DNA of 64,000 nt from Nautilia sp. PV-1 (GTDB taxonomy: Bacteria; Campylobacterota; Campylobacteria; Campylobacterales; Nautiliaceae), in contig NZ_CP026530.1 of the NCBI RefSeq assembly GCF_004006315.1, positions 62,001-126,000 of the forward strand, read 5' to 3'. This document shows positions 9,119 through 17,545 of this stretch, one piece after another (the first letter of the stretch is position 1; each line of letters begins with the position of its first letter). Below the pieces are notes generated by a model, which was given only the letters and a program-made list of their open reading frames with translations, was not told the DNA's origin and searched no databases. The translations under genes were made by a program, and so were the position numbers.

Positions 9119-9141
9119 ATGAAGATATAAAAAGAGGAAAA

Positions 9142-10809
9142 ATGGATTTTAGTAAACCGATAGAAATAGCACATGATGTGTTTTGGGTAGGGTATGTTAT
9201 ACCCAACGATCCTTTTCAGTGCCATGTTTATTTAATTAAAAACGGAGAAGAGTCTATACTTATAGACCCGGGCAGTATGATAACTTTTCCTGTAGTTTTG
9301 GAAAAAGTGACATCTCTGGTAGATTTGAAAAATATCAAATATATAATAATGCATCATCAGGATCCTGATATAGTGGGATGTTATTCTACATTTGAAAAAA
9401 TAATGCCGAAAGCCGAAAGATATATCGTTACACACTGGCGTACCGAAATGCTTCTTAAACATTATATGTGGGATACGCCGTTTTATCTTATAGACCAGCA
9501 TAACTGGAAACTCAAAGCCGGCAAGAGGGAATTGGAGTTCGTATTTACTCCGTATGCGCATTTTCCGGGAGCTTTTTGTACTTATGACAAAAAAACCGGG
9601 ATTCTTTTTTCAAGCGATCTTTTCGGCGGATTGACGGAGGAGTTTTCTTTGTTTGCGAAGAATGTGGACGATTATTTTGAAGCGGCAAAACCTTTTCATA
9701 AACATTACATGCCGAGTCAGGAAGTACTCCATCATGCGTTAAAACAGGTGCAGAAAAAACATCCTTTAATGATAGCACCTCAACATGGGTCGATTATAAA
9801 AAAAGATTTGATAAATCCGTTAATAGAAAAATTAAAAGATCTGGAATGTGGGCTTTACCTTTTAGACGATTATGAGAGTGATCTGTATATTTTAAATAAA
9901 ACTGATGAGGTTTTAAAACAGTTTTTTAAAGACACGGTTTCTCTAAGTTCTTTTAATCTAGTGCTTAGAAATCTTTTTGACAATATTAAAAAAGTTATAC
10001 CGTCTATACAAAAAATAGAAATCTGCGGTATTTCCCCTTTATCGGAGGCAGAGCACTGTTTTTCTTTCGGGGAGGACCATAAAATCGTAGAAATTGACAA
10101 GATGGATGAAAATTACTCGTTCAAAAAAGAGCTTAAACAAAATGATAAAAAAATAGGCGATATCTATATTATAATCAATAAAAATATGAATAAAAGAGAA
10201 AAAAAACTTCTTGAAATGCTTTTAAATAAAATTGCGGTGCCTGTGGCCATTTCATTGGAAAAAGAGCTGATATTAAGAGAATTGGAAGACAACAATAAAA
10301 AACTTTACGAAAAATCTATTACGGATCCTTTGACTAAACTTTACAACAGAGAATATATGAAAGAATTTTTAAACAAAAAAATAGAAGAAGCCAAACGTTA
10401 TAATTTTCCTTTAAGCGTTGCTATGATAGATATAGATTTTTTCAAAAAAATAAACGATACATACGGACATTTGATAGGAGACTGTGTTTTAAAAGAGCTT
10501 TCAGAGCTTCTTAAAAATAATTTCAGAGGTTCAGATATTGTTTCGAGATACGGCGGGGAAGAAATATTTATTATTATGCCTTTTACGGATTGTGAAAATG
10601 CATGTAAAAAACTGGAATATTTCAGAAGTCTGGTAGAAGAATATACATTCTGCGACAAAAAAAGCGTTAAAATAACCATAAGCGCTGGTGTATGCGAATT
10701 TGACAAAGAAAATGACGGAATAGAAGATTTAATATTAAAAGTTGACAGAAAGGTTTATTTTGCTAAAAAACAAGGCAGAAATAAAGTAGTCTGCGAAAAG
10801 GGGGGATAA
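9142..10809 (+). CDS. Di-iron MBL-fold (ODP-like) sensor fused to a GGDEF diguanylate cyclase
   Basis: A 555-residue cytosolic protein. Residues 1-230 form a metallo-beta-lactamase domain of the flavodiiron/ODP type: HHQDPD at 71-76 (H72, D74, D76), H140, D159 in SSDLFGG and H215 in APQHGS match the di-iron ligand positions, with Asp for the usual Glu and Ile for the usual second His of that motif. There is no flavodoxin domain. Residues about 230-385 form a GAF-like or helical linker. The GGDEF domain follows, with GGEE at 471-474 and an RxxD inhibitory site (RGSD) five residues before it, so cyclase activity and product inhibition are expected. ODP relatives sense oxygen or iron; here O2 control of c-di-GMP is inferred. 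One base separates it from the PAS gene. Confidence 0.82.
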   Translation: MDFSKPIEIAHDVFWVGYVIPNDPFQCHVYLIKNGEESILIDPGSMITFPVVLEKVTSLVDLKNIKYIIMHHQDPDIVGCYSTFEKIMPKAERYIVTHWRTEMLLKHYMWDTPFYLIDQHNWKLKAGKRELEFVFTPYAHFPGAFCTYDKKTGILFSSDLFGGLTEEFSLFAKNVDDYFEAAKPFHKHYMPSQEVLHHALKQVQKKHPLMIAPQHGSIIKKDLINPLIEKLKDLECGLYLLDDYESDLYILNKTDEVLKQFFKDTVSLSSFNLVLRNLFDNIKKVIPSIQKIEICGISPLSEAEHCFSFGEDHKIVEIDKMDENYSFKKELKQNDKKIGDIYIIINKNMNKREKKLLEMLLNKIAVPVAISLEKELILRELEDNNKKLYEKSITDPLTKLYNREYMKEFLNKKIEEAKRYNFPLSVAMIDIDFFKKINDTYGHLIGDCVLKELSELLKNNFRGSDIVSRYGGEEIFIIMPFTDCENACKKLEYFRSLVEEYTFCDKKSVKITISAGVCEFDKENDGIEDLILKVDRKVYFAKKQGRNKVVCEKGG

Positions 10810-10810
10810 A

Positions 10811-11242
10811 ATGAGCAGAATGGTGAAGGTTGTTGACGAAGAGGTCCGTTTTGAAGATGTCAATAAAGAAAACAGACCGGTTGTTTCAAAAACAGATATC
10901 AGAGGAAAAATCACATATACCAATTCGGTATTCAGAGCATTGTCCGGATATGATAAAGGGGAGATGGAAGGACGTCCTCATAATATTGTAAGACATCCTG
11001 ACATGCCTAAAAAAGTATTTGAAGAGATGTGGGATACCATTTTAAAAGGTGAAGAATGGAGCGGAATTGTAAAAAATTTAAGAAAAGATGGAAAATATTA
11101 CTGGGTAGAAGCCACAATTATGCCTATAAAAGACGAAAATAATGCTATAATCGGTTTTATTTCTGCGAGAAGAAGTATCAGTGACGAAGTGAAAAAAGAG
11201 TACGAAAAAATTTACAAAGAAATGAGAGAAAAGGAAAAGTAG
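10811..11242 (+). CDS. Stand-alone PAS protein, Aer/CetB-like
   Basis: A 143-residue soluble protein that is almost only a PAS domain. The segment NIVRHPDMPKKVFEEMWDTI (residues about 58-77) and the WSGIVKNLRKDGKYYWVEA part are typical of FAD-binding energy-taxis PAS domains such as Aer and Campylobacter CetB. A short charged helix ends the protein and there is no output domain, so it probably works on a partner. It sits one base after the di-iron GGDEF gene and its stop directly abuts the livH start, so all are probably translated from one message. Confidence 0.8.
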   Translation: MSRMVKVVDEEVRFEDVNKENRPVVSKTDIRGKITYTNSVFRALSGYDKGEMEGRPHNIVRHPDMPKKVFEEMWDTILKGEEWSGIVKNLRKDGKYYWVEATIMPIKDENNAIIGFISARRSISDEVKKEYEKIYKEMREKEK

Positions 11243-12157
11243 ATGGATGTTGGATTTGTTTTACAGCAAATTGTAAACGGTTTTTCATTAGGTAGTATGT
11301 ATGCCCTTATCGCTATCGGGTATACATTGGTTTACGGTGTTCTTAGACTAATCAACTTTGCACACGGAGATATTATGATGGTAGGCGCTTTTATGGCGTT
11401 TATCTTTTTTAAAATATTAGGGCTTAACTTTTATGTAGCTGTGCTGTTTGCAATTATTTTTACGGCTGCAGTGGGTATTTTGACATATGCAAGCGCATAT
11501 AAACCTTTGCTTGACAAAGGTGCGCCTAAAATTTCACTTTTAATTACAGCAATCGGTATTTCGTTTTTCCTTGAATCTTTATTTAACGTAATTGCCAACC
11601 AGTATCTAGGAGGTACTTATCAGGCGTTTTATTTTCCAAAATGGTTTTCTCACATTATTCATATAGGTTCATTAACAGTGCCGGTGTTAACTATACTCGT
11701 ACCTATTTTAACGCTTGCTTTGTTGGGACTTGTACTTTTTATTTTATACAGAACAAAAATCGGTATTGCTATTAGGGCTCTTGCATTTGATATCCAGACA
11801 GTAAAGCTTATGGGAGCGGATTCTAATAAAATTATTGCGTTTGTATTCGCATTAGGAAGCGGTCTTGCCGCAATCGGCGGTATAGCTTATGCGATGGCTT
11901 ATCCGAGTATTGACCCGTATATGGGTATGCTTGTTGGTCTTAAAGCATTTGCCGCCGCTGTTGTAGGAGGTATCGGAAGTGTTACAGGTGCGGTTATTGG
12001 TGGATTTATTTTAGGATTTGCTGAAGTTGCCGTTCCGGGATTTTTTCCGGAACTAGGAGGATGGAAAGATGCGTTTGCATTTATATTCCTGATTTTCGTA
12101 CTTTTATTTAAACCTACAGGTATTATGGGAATAGACTTTGAAAGACAAAGGTTTTAA
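11243..12157 (+). CDS. livH: Branched-chain amino-acid ABC transporter permease LivH
   Basis: A 304-residue inner-membrane permease with about eight hydrophobic helices. The opening VNGFSLGSMYALIAIGYTLVYG and LINFAHGDIMMVGAF are hallmarks of LivH, as is the late GGIGSVTGAVIGGFILG motif that contacts the ATPase. It pairs with LivM, two bases downstream, as a heterodimeric channel. No livG or livF ATPase gene follows in this window. Confidence 0.92.
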   Translation: MDVGFVLQQIVNGFSLGSMYALIAIGYTLVYGVLRLINFAHGDIMMVGAFMAFIFFKILGLNFYVAVLFAIIFTAAVGILTYASAYKPLLDKGAPKISLLITAIGISFFLESLFNVIANQYLGGTYQAFYFPKWFSHIIHIGSLTVPVLTILVPILTLALLGLVLFILYRTKIGIAIRALAFDIQTVKLMGADSNKIIAFVFALGSGLAAIGGIAYAMAYPSIDPYMGMLVGLKAFAAAVVGGIGSVTGAVIGGFILGFAEVAVPGFFPELGGWKDAFAFIFLIFVLLFKPTGIMGIDFERQRF

Positions 12158-12159
12158 TA

Positions 12160-13212
12160 ATGGAAAAGGCAAAAGTAAAAATGGCAAACTTAAGCGCGCC
12201 GAAATATTTTGCGATTATTGCGGTAGTAACGGCGCTGTTTTTAGGATTTTTGTATATTTCTCCGAAATGGTTTAACGATTATACCATTACAGTTTTGGGA
12301 AATGTTTATATTTTCATAATATTGGCTGTAAGCTATAACCTGATCAATGGTGTAACAGGCCAGTTTTCACTAGAACCGAACGGATTTGTGGCAATCGGTG
12401 CGTATGTAACCGCTTTACTGATGTTGAGTCCTGATGTAAAGGCGGATATGTATATTATTGCTGATCCGTATCCTTTTATTAAAGATATATTTTTACCTAA
12501 TCCGTTTTTCACACTGATTATCAGCGGTATTGTTTCCTCGCTTGTGGCATTAACGCTTGCTTTCCCTGTATTTAGGGTTAGAGGAGACTATCTTGCTATC
12601 GTTACTTTGGGATTCGGATTTATTATTAGAATCTTTTTAATCAACAACCCGGAAATTTCAAACGGTTCGATGGGGCTTGATTCTATTCCTGGATTTGCGA
12701 GTTATTTTTGGATAGGGTTTAGTGCTCTGGTTACTGTTGTCCTCGTTTATAATATAGTTTATTCTAAATACGGAAGAGGAATGAAAGCCGTAAGAGACGA
12801 TGAGGATGCGGCATTGGCCATGGGTGTTAATACGTTTAAAGTAAAAACAATAGCATTTATGACAAGTGCGTTTTTTGAAGGAGTCGGAGGAGGGCTTCTT
12901 GCAAGTTCTATCGGTTCTATTTCACCGGATCAGTTTACATTTATGCTAACGTTCCAGTTATTGATTATTATTGTTCTTGGCGGTCTTGGAAGTATGAGCG
13001 GAGCGATTTTAGGTACTTTATTATTCCTTGGCGGTATGGAAGTATTGAGACCTTTAGACGATGCGACATGGACGTTAGGACCTGTTCACGGTATTCCTGG
13101 ACTCAGAATGGTTGTATTTAGTCTTATCCTTTTAGGAATAATGCTTTTTGCAAGAAAAGGTCTTTTCGGAGATAAAGAAATCTGGGATTATATAAAATTT
13201 AAAAAGAAATAG
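12160..13212 (+). CDS. livM: Branched-chain amino-acid ABC transporter permease LivM
   Basis: A 350-residue inner-membrane permease. The family marks are YNLINGVTGQFSLEPNGFVAIGAYV near residue 59, FRVRGDYLAIVTLGFG near 131 and AVRDDEDAALAMGVN near 211, followed by GGLGSMSGAILGTLLF, the ATPase-contact loop. It partners with LivH. Its C-terminal end runs straight to thiG with 15 bases between, rather than to livG. Confidence 0.92.
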   Translation: MEKAKVKMANLSAPKYFAIIAVVTALFLGFLYISPKWFNDYTITVLGNVYIFIILAVSYNLINGVTGQFSLEPNGFVAIGAYVTALLMLSPDVKADMYIIADPYPFIKDIFLPNPFFTLIISGIVSSLVALTLAFPVFRVRGDYLAIVTLGFGFIIRIFLINNPEISNGSMGLDSIPGFASYFWIGFSALVTVVLVYNIVYSKYGRGMKAVRDDEDAALAMGVNTFKVKTIAFMTSAFFEGVGGGLLASSIGSISPDQFTFMLTFQLLIIIVLGGLGSMSGAILGTLLFLGGMEVLRPLDDATWTLGPVHGIPGLRMVVFSLILLGIMLFARKGLFGDKEIWDYIKFKKK

Positions 13213-13227
13213 TTTTAAGGAGATTTA

Positions 13228-14007
13228 ATGAGCGATATTTTAAAAATTGGCAAATATGAATTTACAAGCAGACTTATAGTCGGAAGCGGAAAATATCCTG
13301 ATTTTCAGACCACGAGAGACGCCACTCTAGCCAGCGGTGCGGAAATGATTACCGTTGCCGTAAGACGTGTAAATATTATGGATCCCAATGAAGAGAATTT
13401 AATGGATTATTTTAAAGATACTGATGTCAAAATTCTTCCAAACTCTGCGGGATGTACAACTGCGGAAGAAGCTATTACATTATTCAGACTCGTAAGAGAA
13501 GCAACGGGAATTGACATTATTAAACTTGAAGTAATAGGAGATACGGCAAAAACTTTATATCCTGATGTAATGGAAACGTTAAAAGCATGTGAAGTTTTAG
13601 CCAAAGAAGATTTTACTATTATGGCTTATACAAACGACGATCCGATTATGGCTAAAAGACTTGAAAATGCCGGCGCTCATGCAGTAATGCCTCTTGCCGC
13701 TCCTATCGGAAGCGGACTGGGCGTTCAAAACAGATACAATGTTGTGTTTGTTAAAGATGCTGTAAATGTTCCTGTGATTGTAGACGCGGGTATAGGTACT
13801 GCAAGCGACGCTGCGGTTGCCATGGAGCTTGGAGCGGACGGTGTGCTTACGAATACAGCCATTGCACAGGCTAAAAATCCTATTGCAATGGCGGAAGCCA
13901 TGAAACATGCCGTAATAGCCGGAAGAATGGCTTATAAAGCAGGAAGAATACCTAAAAAACCTTATGCGACGGCCAGTTCACCGTTAGAAGGTCTAATTGA
14001 ATTTTAA
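13228..14007 (+). CDS. thiG: Thiazole synthase ThiG
   Basis: A 259-residue TIM-barrel enzyme that joins deoxyxylulose phosphate, dehydroglycine and ThiS-thiocarboxylate sulfur into the thiazole phosphate of thiamine. Visible marks are [15 protein letters not shown], the Schiff-base lysine segment IIKLEVIGD near residue 95, and the phosphate-binding [29 protein letters not shown] region near residue 180. AAGGAG lies before the ATG. thiS and other partners are not next to it; it appears to be the last gene of the di-iron GGDEF/PAS/livHM unit and is followed by a terminator. Confidence 0.96.
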   Translation: MSDILKIGKYEFTSRLIVGSGKYPDFQTTRDATLASGAEMITVAVRRVNIMDPNEENLMDYFKDTDVKILPNSAGCTTAEEAITLFRLVREATGIDIIKLEVIGDTAKTLYPDVMETLKACEVLAKEDFTIMAYTNDDPIMAKRLENAGAHAVMPLAAPIGSGLGVQNRYNVVFVKDAVNVPVIVDAGIGTASDAAVAMELGADGVLTNTAIAQAKNPIAMAEAMKHAVIAGRMAYKAGRIPKKPYATASSPLEGLIEF

Positions 14008-14030
14008 CGGGCTTTTCCCCGTTTGTTTTT
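14006..14030 (+). terminator. Rho-independent terminator after thiG
   Basis: Stem AACGGG / CCCGTT with a short loop, then TTTGTTTTT. It begins in the thiG stop region. Confidence 0.75.
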
Positions 14031-14031
14031 G

Positions 14032-14037
14032 TATAAT
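14032..14037 (+). promoter_or_regulatory. -10 box for the hydrolase gene
   Basis: TATAAT immediately after the thiG terminator, 25 bases before the ATG at 14063. The repeat GTGACAGACACT lies just downstream, within the predicted leader. Confidence 0.55.
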
Positions 14038-14040
14038 TGA

Positions 14041-14052
14041 GTGACAGACACT
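14041..14052 (+). repeat. Dispersed GTGACAGACACT repeat, copy 1
   Basis: One of three identical 12-base copies in this window (others at 17395 and 30568). It is imperfectly palindromic and similar in style to the GTGTCAGACAC-type REP sequences found near Y1 (RAYT) transposases in many bacteria. It sits between the -10 box and the AGGAG of the hydrolase gene. Confidence 0.5.
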
Positions 14053-14062
14053 AGGAGTTTTT

Positions 14063-14824
14063 ATGAAAATAATAATCGGTTTGGCGGCTTTAGCCTTTTT
14101 TATATATATCGGTGCTGCTTTATATTTATATTTAACACAGGACAGTAAAATTTTTAACCGTAAATGGGCAAAACCGTATGAACCCGCCGTTGCCGAAAAA
14201 ATATATTTTATCACTAGTGACGGGATAAAGCTGGAAGGAGCATATACTAAAAACGGCGAAAAATTGCCTCTTGTTCTGTATTTCAGCGGTAACGCAAATA
14301 ATGTTATAGAGTTTTTGGATAAGATCGCGCCTAAAATTAAAAATTATAATTTTATAGGGTTTAATTATCCCGGATATGCCGGAAGCGAGGGTAAACCGTG
14401 TGAAAAATGTATACTTAAATACGCTTTGGAAATATATGATAAATATAAACCTCAAGTAGTAATAGGCAGGAGTCTCGGAACGGCCGTAGCTTCATACGTC
14501 GCATATAAAAGGCCTGTGAAAAAACTAGTTTTGATTACCCCTTTTGATTCTATATTGAATATTGCAAAAAACAAATACCCTTTATTGCCCGTGGAAGTGC
14601 TTGTAAAATATAAATTTAACGAGTATTTATGGGTTAAAGAATTAAATATACCTGTAAGCGTTCTGCTAGTCAAAGACGATGATATTATTCCTGAAGAAAA
14701 TATAAATAATTTATTAACGCATATAAAACATCTTGATAAGAAAATAACTGTTTCAGGTGTAAAACACGGAAATGTATATGAATATGAGAATATTACAGAA
14801 GTTTTAAAACAGCTTTTGGATTAA
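14063..14824 (+). CDS. Alpha/beta hydrolase, BEM46/YqkD-like
   Basis: A 253-residue protein with one N-terminal transmembrane helix (about residues 2-24) anchoring a serine-hydrolase domain. The oxyanion region is LYFSGNANNV near residue 74, the nucleophile elbow is GRSLGTAVA (serine near residue 136), and an acid (VKDDDIIPEE) and a histidine (GVKHGNVYEY) complete a likely triad. The substrate is unknown; an esterase or peptidase-type activity on the membrane face is all that can be said. It converges with the GGDEF gene on the minus strand, ending in the same bases. Confidence 0.82.
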   Translation: MKIIIGLAALAFFIYIGAALYLYLTQDSKIFNRKWAKPYEPAVAEKIYFITSDGIKLEGAYTKNGEKLPLVLYFSGNANNVIEFLDKIAPKIKNYNFIGFNYPGYAGSEGKPCEKCILKYALEIYDKYKPQVVIGRSLGTAVASYVAYKRPVKKLVLITPFDSILNIAKNKYPLLPVEVLVKYKFNEYLWVKELNIPVSVLLVKDDDIIPEENINNLLTHIKHLDKKITVSGVKHGNVYEYENITEVLKQLLD

Positions 14825-15861
14825 TAATAAACTACACGGTTTCTTCCGGTTTTTTTCGCTACGTATAACGCTTTGTCTGCATTAATAAGAGCCTGTTGAA
14901 TTTCAGATTTTTCTTCGGGTTTGAATGTATAAACTCCCATACTTGCCGTTATCTGTAAATTTTTTCCGTTTTCAAGAGGAATCTGCAGTGTTCTGATTCT
15001 GTTTAATATTTTATTGATTAATGTATCTGTCTCTTTAAGGTTAACATCATACAGAAGTAAAACGAATTCTTCACCGCCTATTCTTGCAAGAAAGTCATTT
15101 TCCCTGATTATCTGTTTTATTGCATTTACAAACTCTTTTAAAACTATATCTCCCGTTTTGTGGCCGTATGTGTCATTTACTTTTTTAAAGTGGTCTATAT
15201 CCATCATGATAATACTTATAACTTTTCCTTCCCTTACAGCCTGTTTTAACAGTTTGTGGCCTATTTTAAAAAATGCGCGCCTGTTAAAAGTATCCGTTAA
15301 CTCGTCAACAAGGGCGAGACGTTCAAGTTTTTTACTTTGTTCGATATTCTCTTTATTATATCTTTCGAGTTGAACGGCTACCAAAAAACCTAAAATAGAA
15401 AATGCGATTATACTCATTATTAACGTAACGTATGAATATAAATCTATATTGTAATGGCCGGTAATTCTTATTAAAAGCAGGGTAAGGAGAGAATATACAG
15501 AAATATATACCGCTATTCTTTTATTTGTAACGATATAAGCCGTCATTAACGTAAAATCCAGCCATATAGGTATAAATATATCTCTTGTGGATAAAACGGT
15601 CTGTGCGCTAATAAAAGTAACTAATACGAAATATGTTATCAGCTGAATTAATTTAAGTTTTTCTTTGCACTTTAAAAGACATATATACATAGAGATTAAA
15701 AACAGCAATAAACCTGTAGTATTTAGTGTGGCTAATACGTTTTCCGGAATAAAGTCTATCGTTCTTAATACAAAAAAAGTAAATGTAATAACAATAGCCA
15801 GAAAAAGACTTATCTTAGTAACGTTATATTTAAAATATTTTAAATAATTTATATCGTTCAT
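14821..15861 (-). CDS. Membrane diguanylate cyclase (GGDEF)
   Basis: Makes cyclic di-GMP from two GTP. The 346 residues hold about five to six hydrophobic helices (about 15-165), a short coiled coil, and a GGDEF domain with LVDELTDTFNRRAFF, DIDHFKKVNDTYGH and the active-site GGEEF at 262-266. An RxxD inhibitory site is at 253-256. The membrane region resembles no named sensor that I can identify. The -10 box lies only about 8 bases before the ATG and no ribosome binding site is visible, so the mRNA may be leaderless. Confidence 0.93.
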   Translation of the reverse strand: MNDINYLKYFKYNVTKISLFLAIVITFTFFVLRTIDFIPENVLATLNTTGLLLFLISMYICLLKCKEKLKLIQLITYFVLVTFISAQTVLSTRDIFIPIWLDFTLMTAYIVTNKRIAVYISVYSLLTLLLIRITGHYNIDLYSYVTLIMSIIAFSILGFLVAVQLERYNKENIEQSKKLERLALVDELTDTFNRRAFFKIGHKLLKQAVREGKVISIIMMDIDHFKKVNDTYGHKTGDIVLKEFVNAIKQIIRENDFLARIGGEEFVLLLYDVNLKETDTLINKILNRIRTLQIPLENGKNLQITASMGVYTFKPEEKSEIQQALINADKALYVAKKTGRNRVVYY

Positions 15862-16093
15862 ACTTAATATTATACCTTATATTGCTTAAATTTACATAAG
15901 TTTTTCTTTAATTTGTATTTTGAGTGTGGGACATTTTATTAGCAAGTGTATTTTGGTTACGTTTTTTTGTTTTTAAGAATATAAAGTGCTACTTTTTGAT
16001 ACATTTATAAAACTTTAGCTTTTTATGCATTTTAAATTAATAAAAAAATCTTTATAAGAGTTACAATTATACACATGTATTAAAGGATGAAAA
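15862..16093. other. AT-rich intergenic region between divergent genes
   Basis: A 232-base region separating the minus-strand GGDEF gene from the first LysE-type gene. It is very AT-rich with runs of T and A. Apart from the -10 box at 15869 and a weak AAAGGA ribosome binding site before 16094, I see no gene, stable hairpin or known RNA. Confidence 0.6.
15869..15874 (-). promoter_or_regulatory. -10 box almost at the GGDEF start codon
   Basis: TATAAT on the minus strand ending 7 bases before the ATG at 15861. Transcription would start at or within a base or two of the A of ATG, and no Shine-Dalgarno sequence is present between them. Confidence 0.5.
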
Positions 16094-16723
16094 ATGGATT
16101 TGCATAATTACCTGGGGTATTTAATCGTTTCGGTTTTAACTATTACGAGTCCAGGAGCGGCTATTTTGCTTGCCATTAATAATTCAATGAAATATGATTT
16201 AAGAGCAGTTGTTTTTTCAAGTTTTGGAAATATTTTAGGGCTTTTTATATTGTCACTTATTGCAATGTTTGGTGTCGGAATACTTATCAAAACATCCGAT
16301 ACTTTTTTCTGGATTTTAAAAATTGTAGGAGCGGTATATCTTATTTATCTCGGAATTAAACATATGATGAGTGGACATAAAGAATTTCACTTAAGTAAAA
16401 GCTGCGAACATTTAAGAAATTACAGTCCTAAAAAAGTTTTTGTTAAAGGATTCCTTGTAGCCGCTACAAATCCGAAACCTATACTTTTCTTTACGGCGAT
16501 TTTTCCGCTTTTTTTATCTCAGAACCATTCCGTTGTTTTGCAGTTTTTTATAATGACGTTTACTTTTATGGCTATATCTTTTATTTCTCTTATGAGTTAT
16601 GGTCTTATTTCTAAACATGCAAAAGCCTGGTTTTTCGATGATAAAAGTTTGGAGCTGTTTTATAAAATATCCGGGGCGATATTTGTTTTAATGGGAATCG
16701 GTATGCTGTTTATAAAAAAATAA
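16094..16723 (+). CDS. LysE/RhtB family amino-acid exporter
   Basis: A 209-residue inner-membrane protein with about six helices. The N-terminal TITSPGAAILLAINNSMKYDLRA and the middle LKIVGAVYLIYLGIKHM are typical of the LysE/RhtB exporters, as is FVKGFLVAATNPKPILFFTAIFPLF. It probably exports an amino acid or derivative; substrate cannot be assigned. A second family member follows 15 bases downstream, so the two are likely cotranscribed. Confidence 0.9.
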   Translation: MDLHNYLGYLIVSVLTITSPGAAILLAINNSMKYDLRAVVFSSFGNILGLFILSLIAMFGVGILIKTSDTFFWILKIVGAVYLIYLGIKHMMSGHKEFHLSKSCEHLRNYSPKKVFVKGFLVAATNPKPILFFTAIFPLFLSQNHSVVLQFFIMTFTFMAISFISLMSYGLISKHAKAWFFDDKSLELFYKISGAIFVLMGIGMLFIKK

Positions 16724-16738
16724 TTCGGAAGGTAAGAT

Positions 16739-17329
16739 ATGTTTTGGTTTATTCCTCTTGTAATATTTTTATCAGCAGCTATTTTTTCTCCGGGACCTAA
16801 TAATGTTATAGCAATGAGTGTAGGGTTTAATTACGGTTTTAAAAAGGTGATTCCTCATCTTTTAGCGGTCGTCGTAGGATTTTCAATTATGCTTTTTGTT
16901 GTCGGTATAGGTATAAAAGAGATTATTTTAAAATATCATAACGCGTTTGAAATAATGAAATATCTTTGCAGCTTATATCTTTTGTATTTAGCTTATAAAA
17001 TAGCTACCTCTAAAGCTGAATTTAATTCAACAGAGGTTAACCCAATTACTTTTAAAGAATCCCTGATGTTTCAAGTAATTAATCCTAAATCATGGATAGC
17101 GGCATTATCAGTTATTACTATTTATCTGCCTAAAGAAAACTTTATGACTGCATTATTTGTTACGATATTAATTTCCGATGTTTTAATAATAATGGCAATT
17201 TCTGCATGGGCTGTACTTGGTAAAAGTTTTAATAAATTATTCAATAATGAAAAAACTGCAAGGATTTTCAATTATTCTATGGCGATGCTTCTTGTGATTT
17301 CAGTATTGATGATATTGTTTGCTGAGTAG
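16739..17329 (+). CDS. LysE/RhtB family amino-acid exporter
   Basis: A 196-residue paralogue-type partner of the preceding exporter, with the family start SPGPNNVIAMSVGFNYGFKK and the middle NPKSWIAALSVITIYLP. About six helices are visible. The two proteins are related but clearly diverged, so this is not a recent duplication. An AAGGT ribosome binding site precedes the ATG. It is followed by AT-rich sequence, a GTGACAGACACT repeat and the minus-strand tRNA cluster. Confidence 0.9.
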   Translation: MFWFIPLVIFLSAAIFSPGPNNVIAMSVGFNYGFKKVIPHLLAVVVGFSIMLFVVGIGIKEIILKYHNAFEIMKYLCSLYLLYLAYKIATSKAEFNSTEVNPITFKESLMFQVINPKSWIAALSVITIYLPKENFMTALFVTILISDVLIIMAISAWAVLGKSFNKLFNNEKTARIFNYSMAMLLVISVLMILFAE

Positions 17330-17394
17330 GATTATTGTAAAATAATGTATTAAAAAATTTTAATAAGAAAAAAAAGTATAAAATATTAATAATT

Positions 17395-17406
17395 GTGACA
17401 GACACT
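17395..17406 (+). repeat. Dispersed GTGACAGACACT repeat, copy 2
   Basis: Exact 12-base match to copies at 14041 and 30568. It sits in the AT-rich spacer between the exporter gene and the 3' end of tRNA-Ser. Confidence 0.5.
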
Positions 17407-17422
17407 TTTATTGTTTAAAAAG

Positions 17423-17512
17423 TGGCGGAGAGGGCGGGATTCGAACCCGCGGAGGCCTTGCGACCTCAACGGCTTTCAAGGCCGCCGGTTTCAACCACTC
17501 ACCCACCTCTCC
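17423..17512 (-). tRNA. tRNA-Ser (anticodon TGA)
   Basis: Minus-strand tRNA of 90 bases with acceptor stem GGAGAGG/CCTCTCC, anticodon loop CTTGAAA (TGA, reading UCA/UCG-type codons), a long variable arm as expected for serine, T-arm GGGTTCGAATCCC and encoded GCCA end. It is the last of four tRNAs in this transcription unit. Confidence 0.96.
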
Positions 17513-17545
17513 ATTAAAAACTTAAATTTAAGTTTTACAAGTGGA

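Noticed and set aside
13213-13227. Possible TPP riboswitch before thiG
   Set aside because: Only 15 bases separate livM and thiG, which is too short, and no THI-box sequence is seen nearby.
16094-17329. The two LysE-type genes as a recent tandem duplication
   Set aside because: They share only family motifs and differ in length and most residues, so they are old paralogues or independently gained.
17348-17365. AT-only palindrome after the second LysE gene
   Set aside because: A/T-only symmetry is expected by chance in such AT-rich spacer and would not form a stable hairpin.
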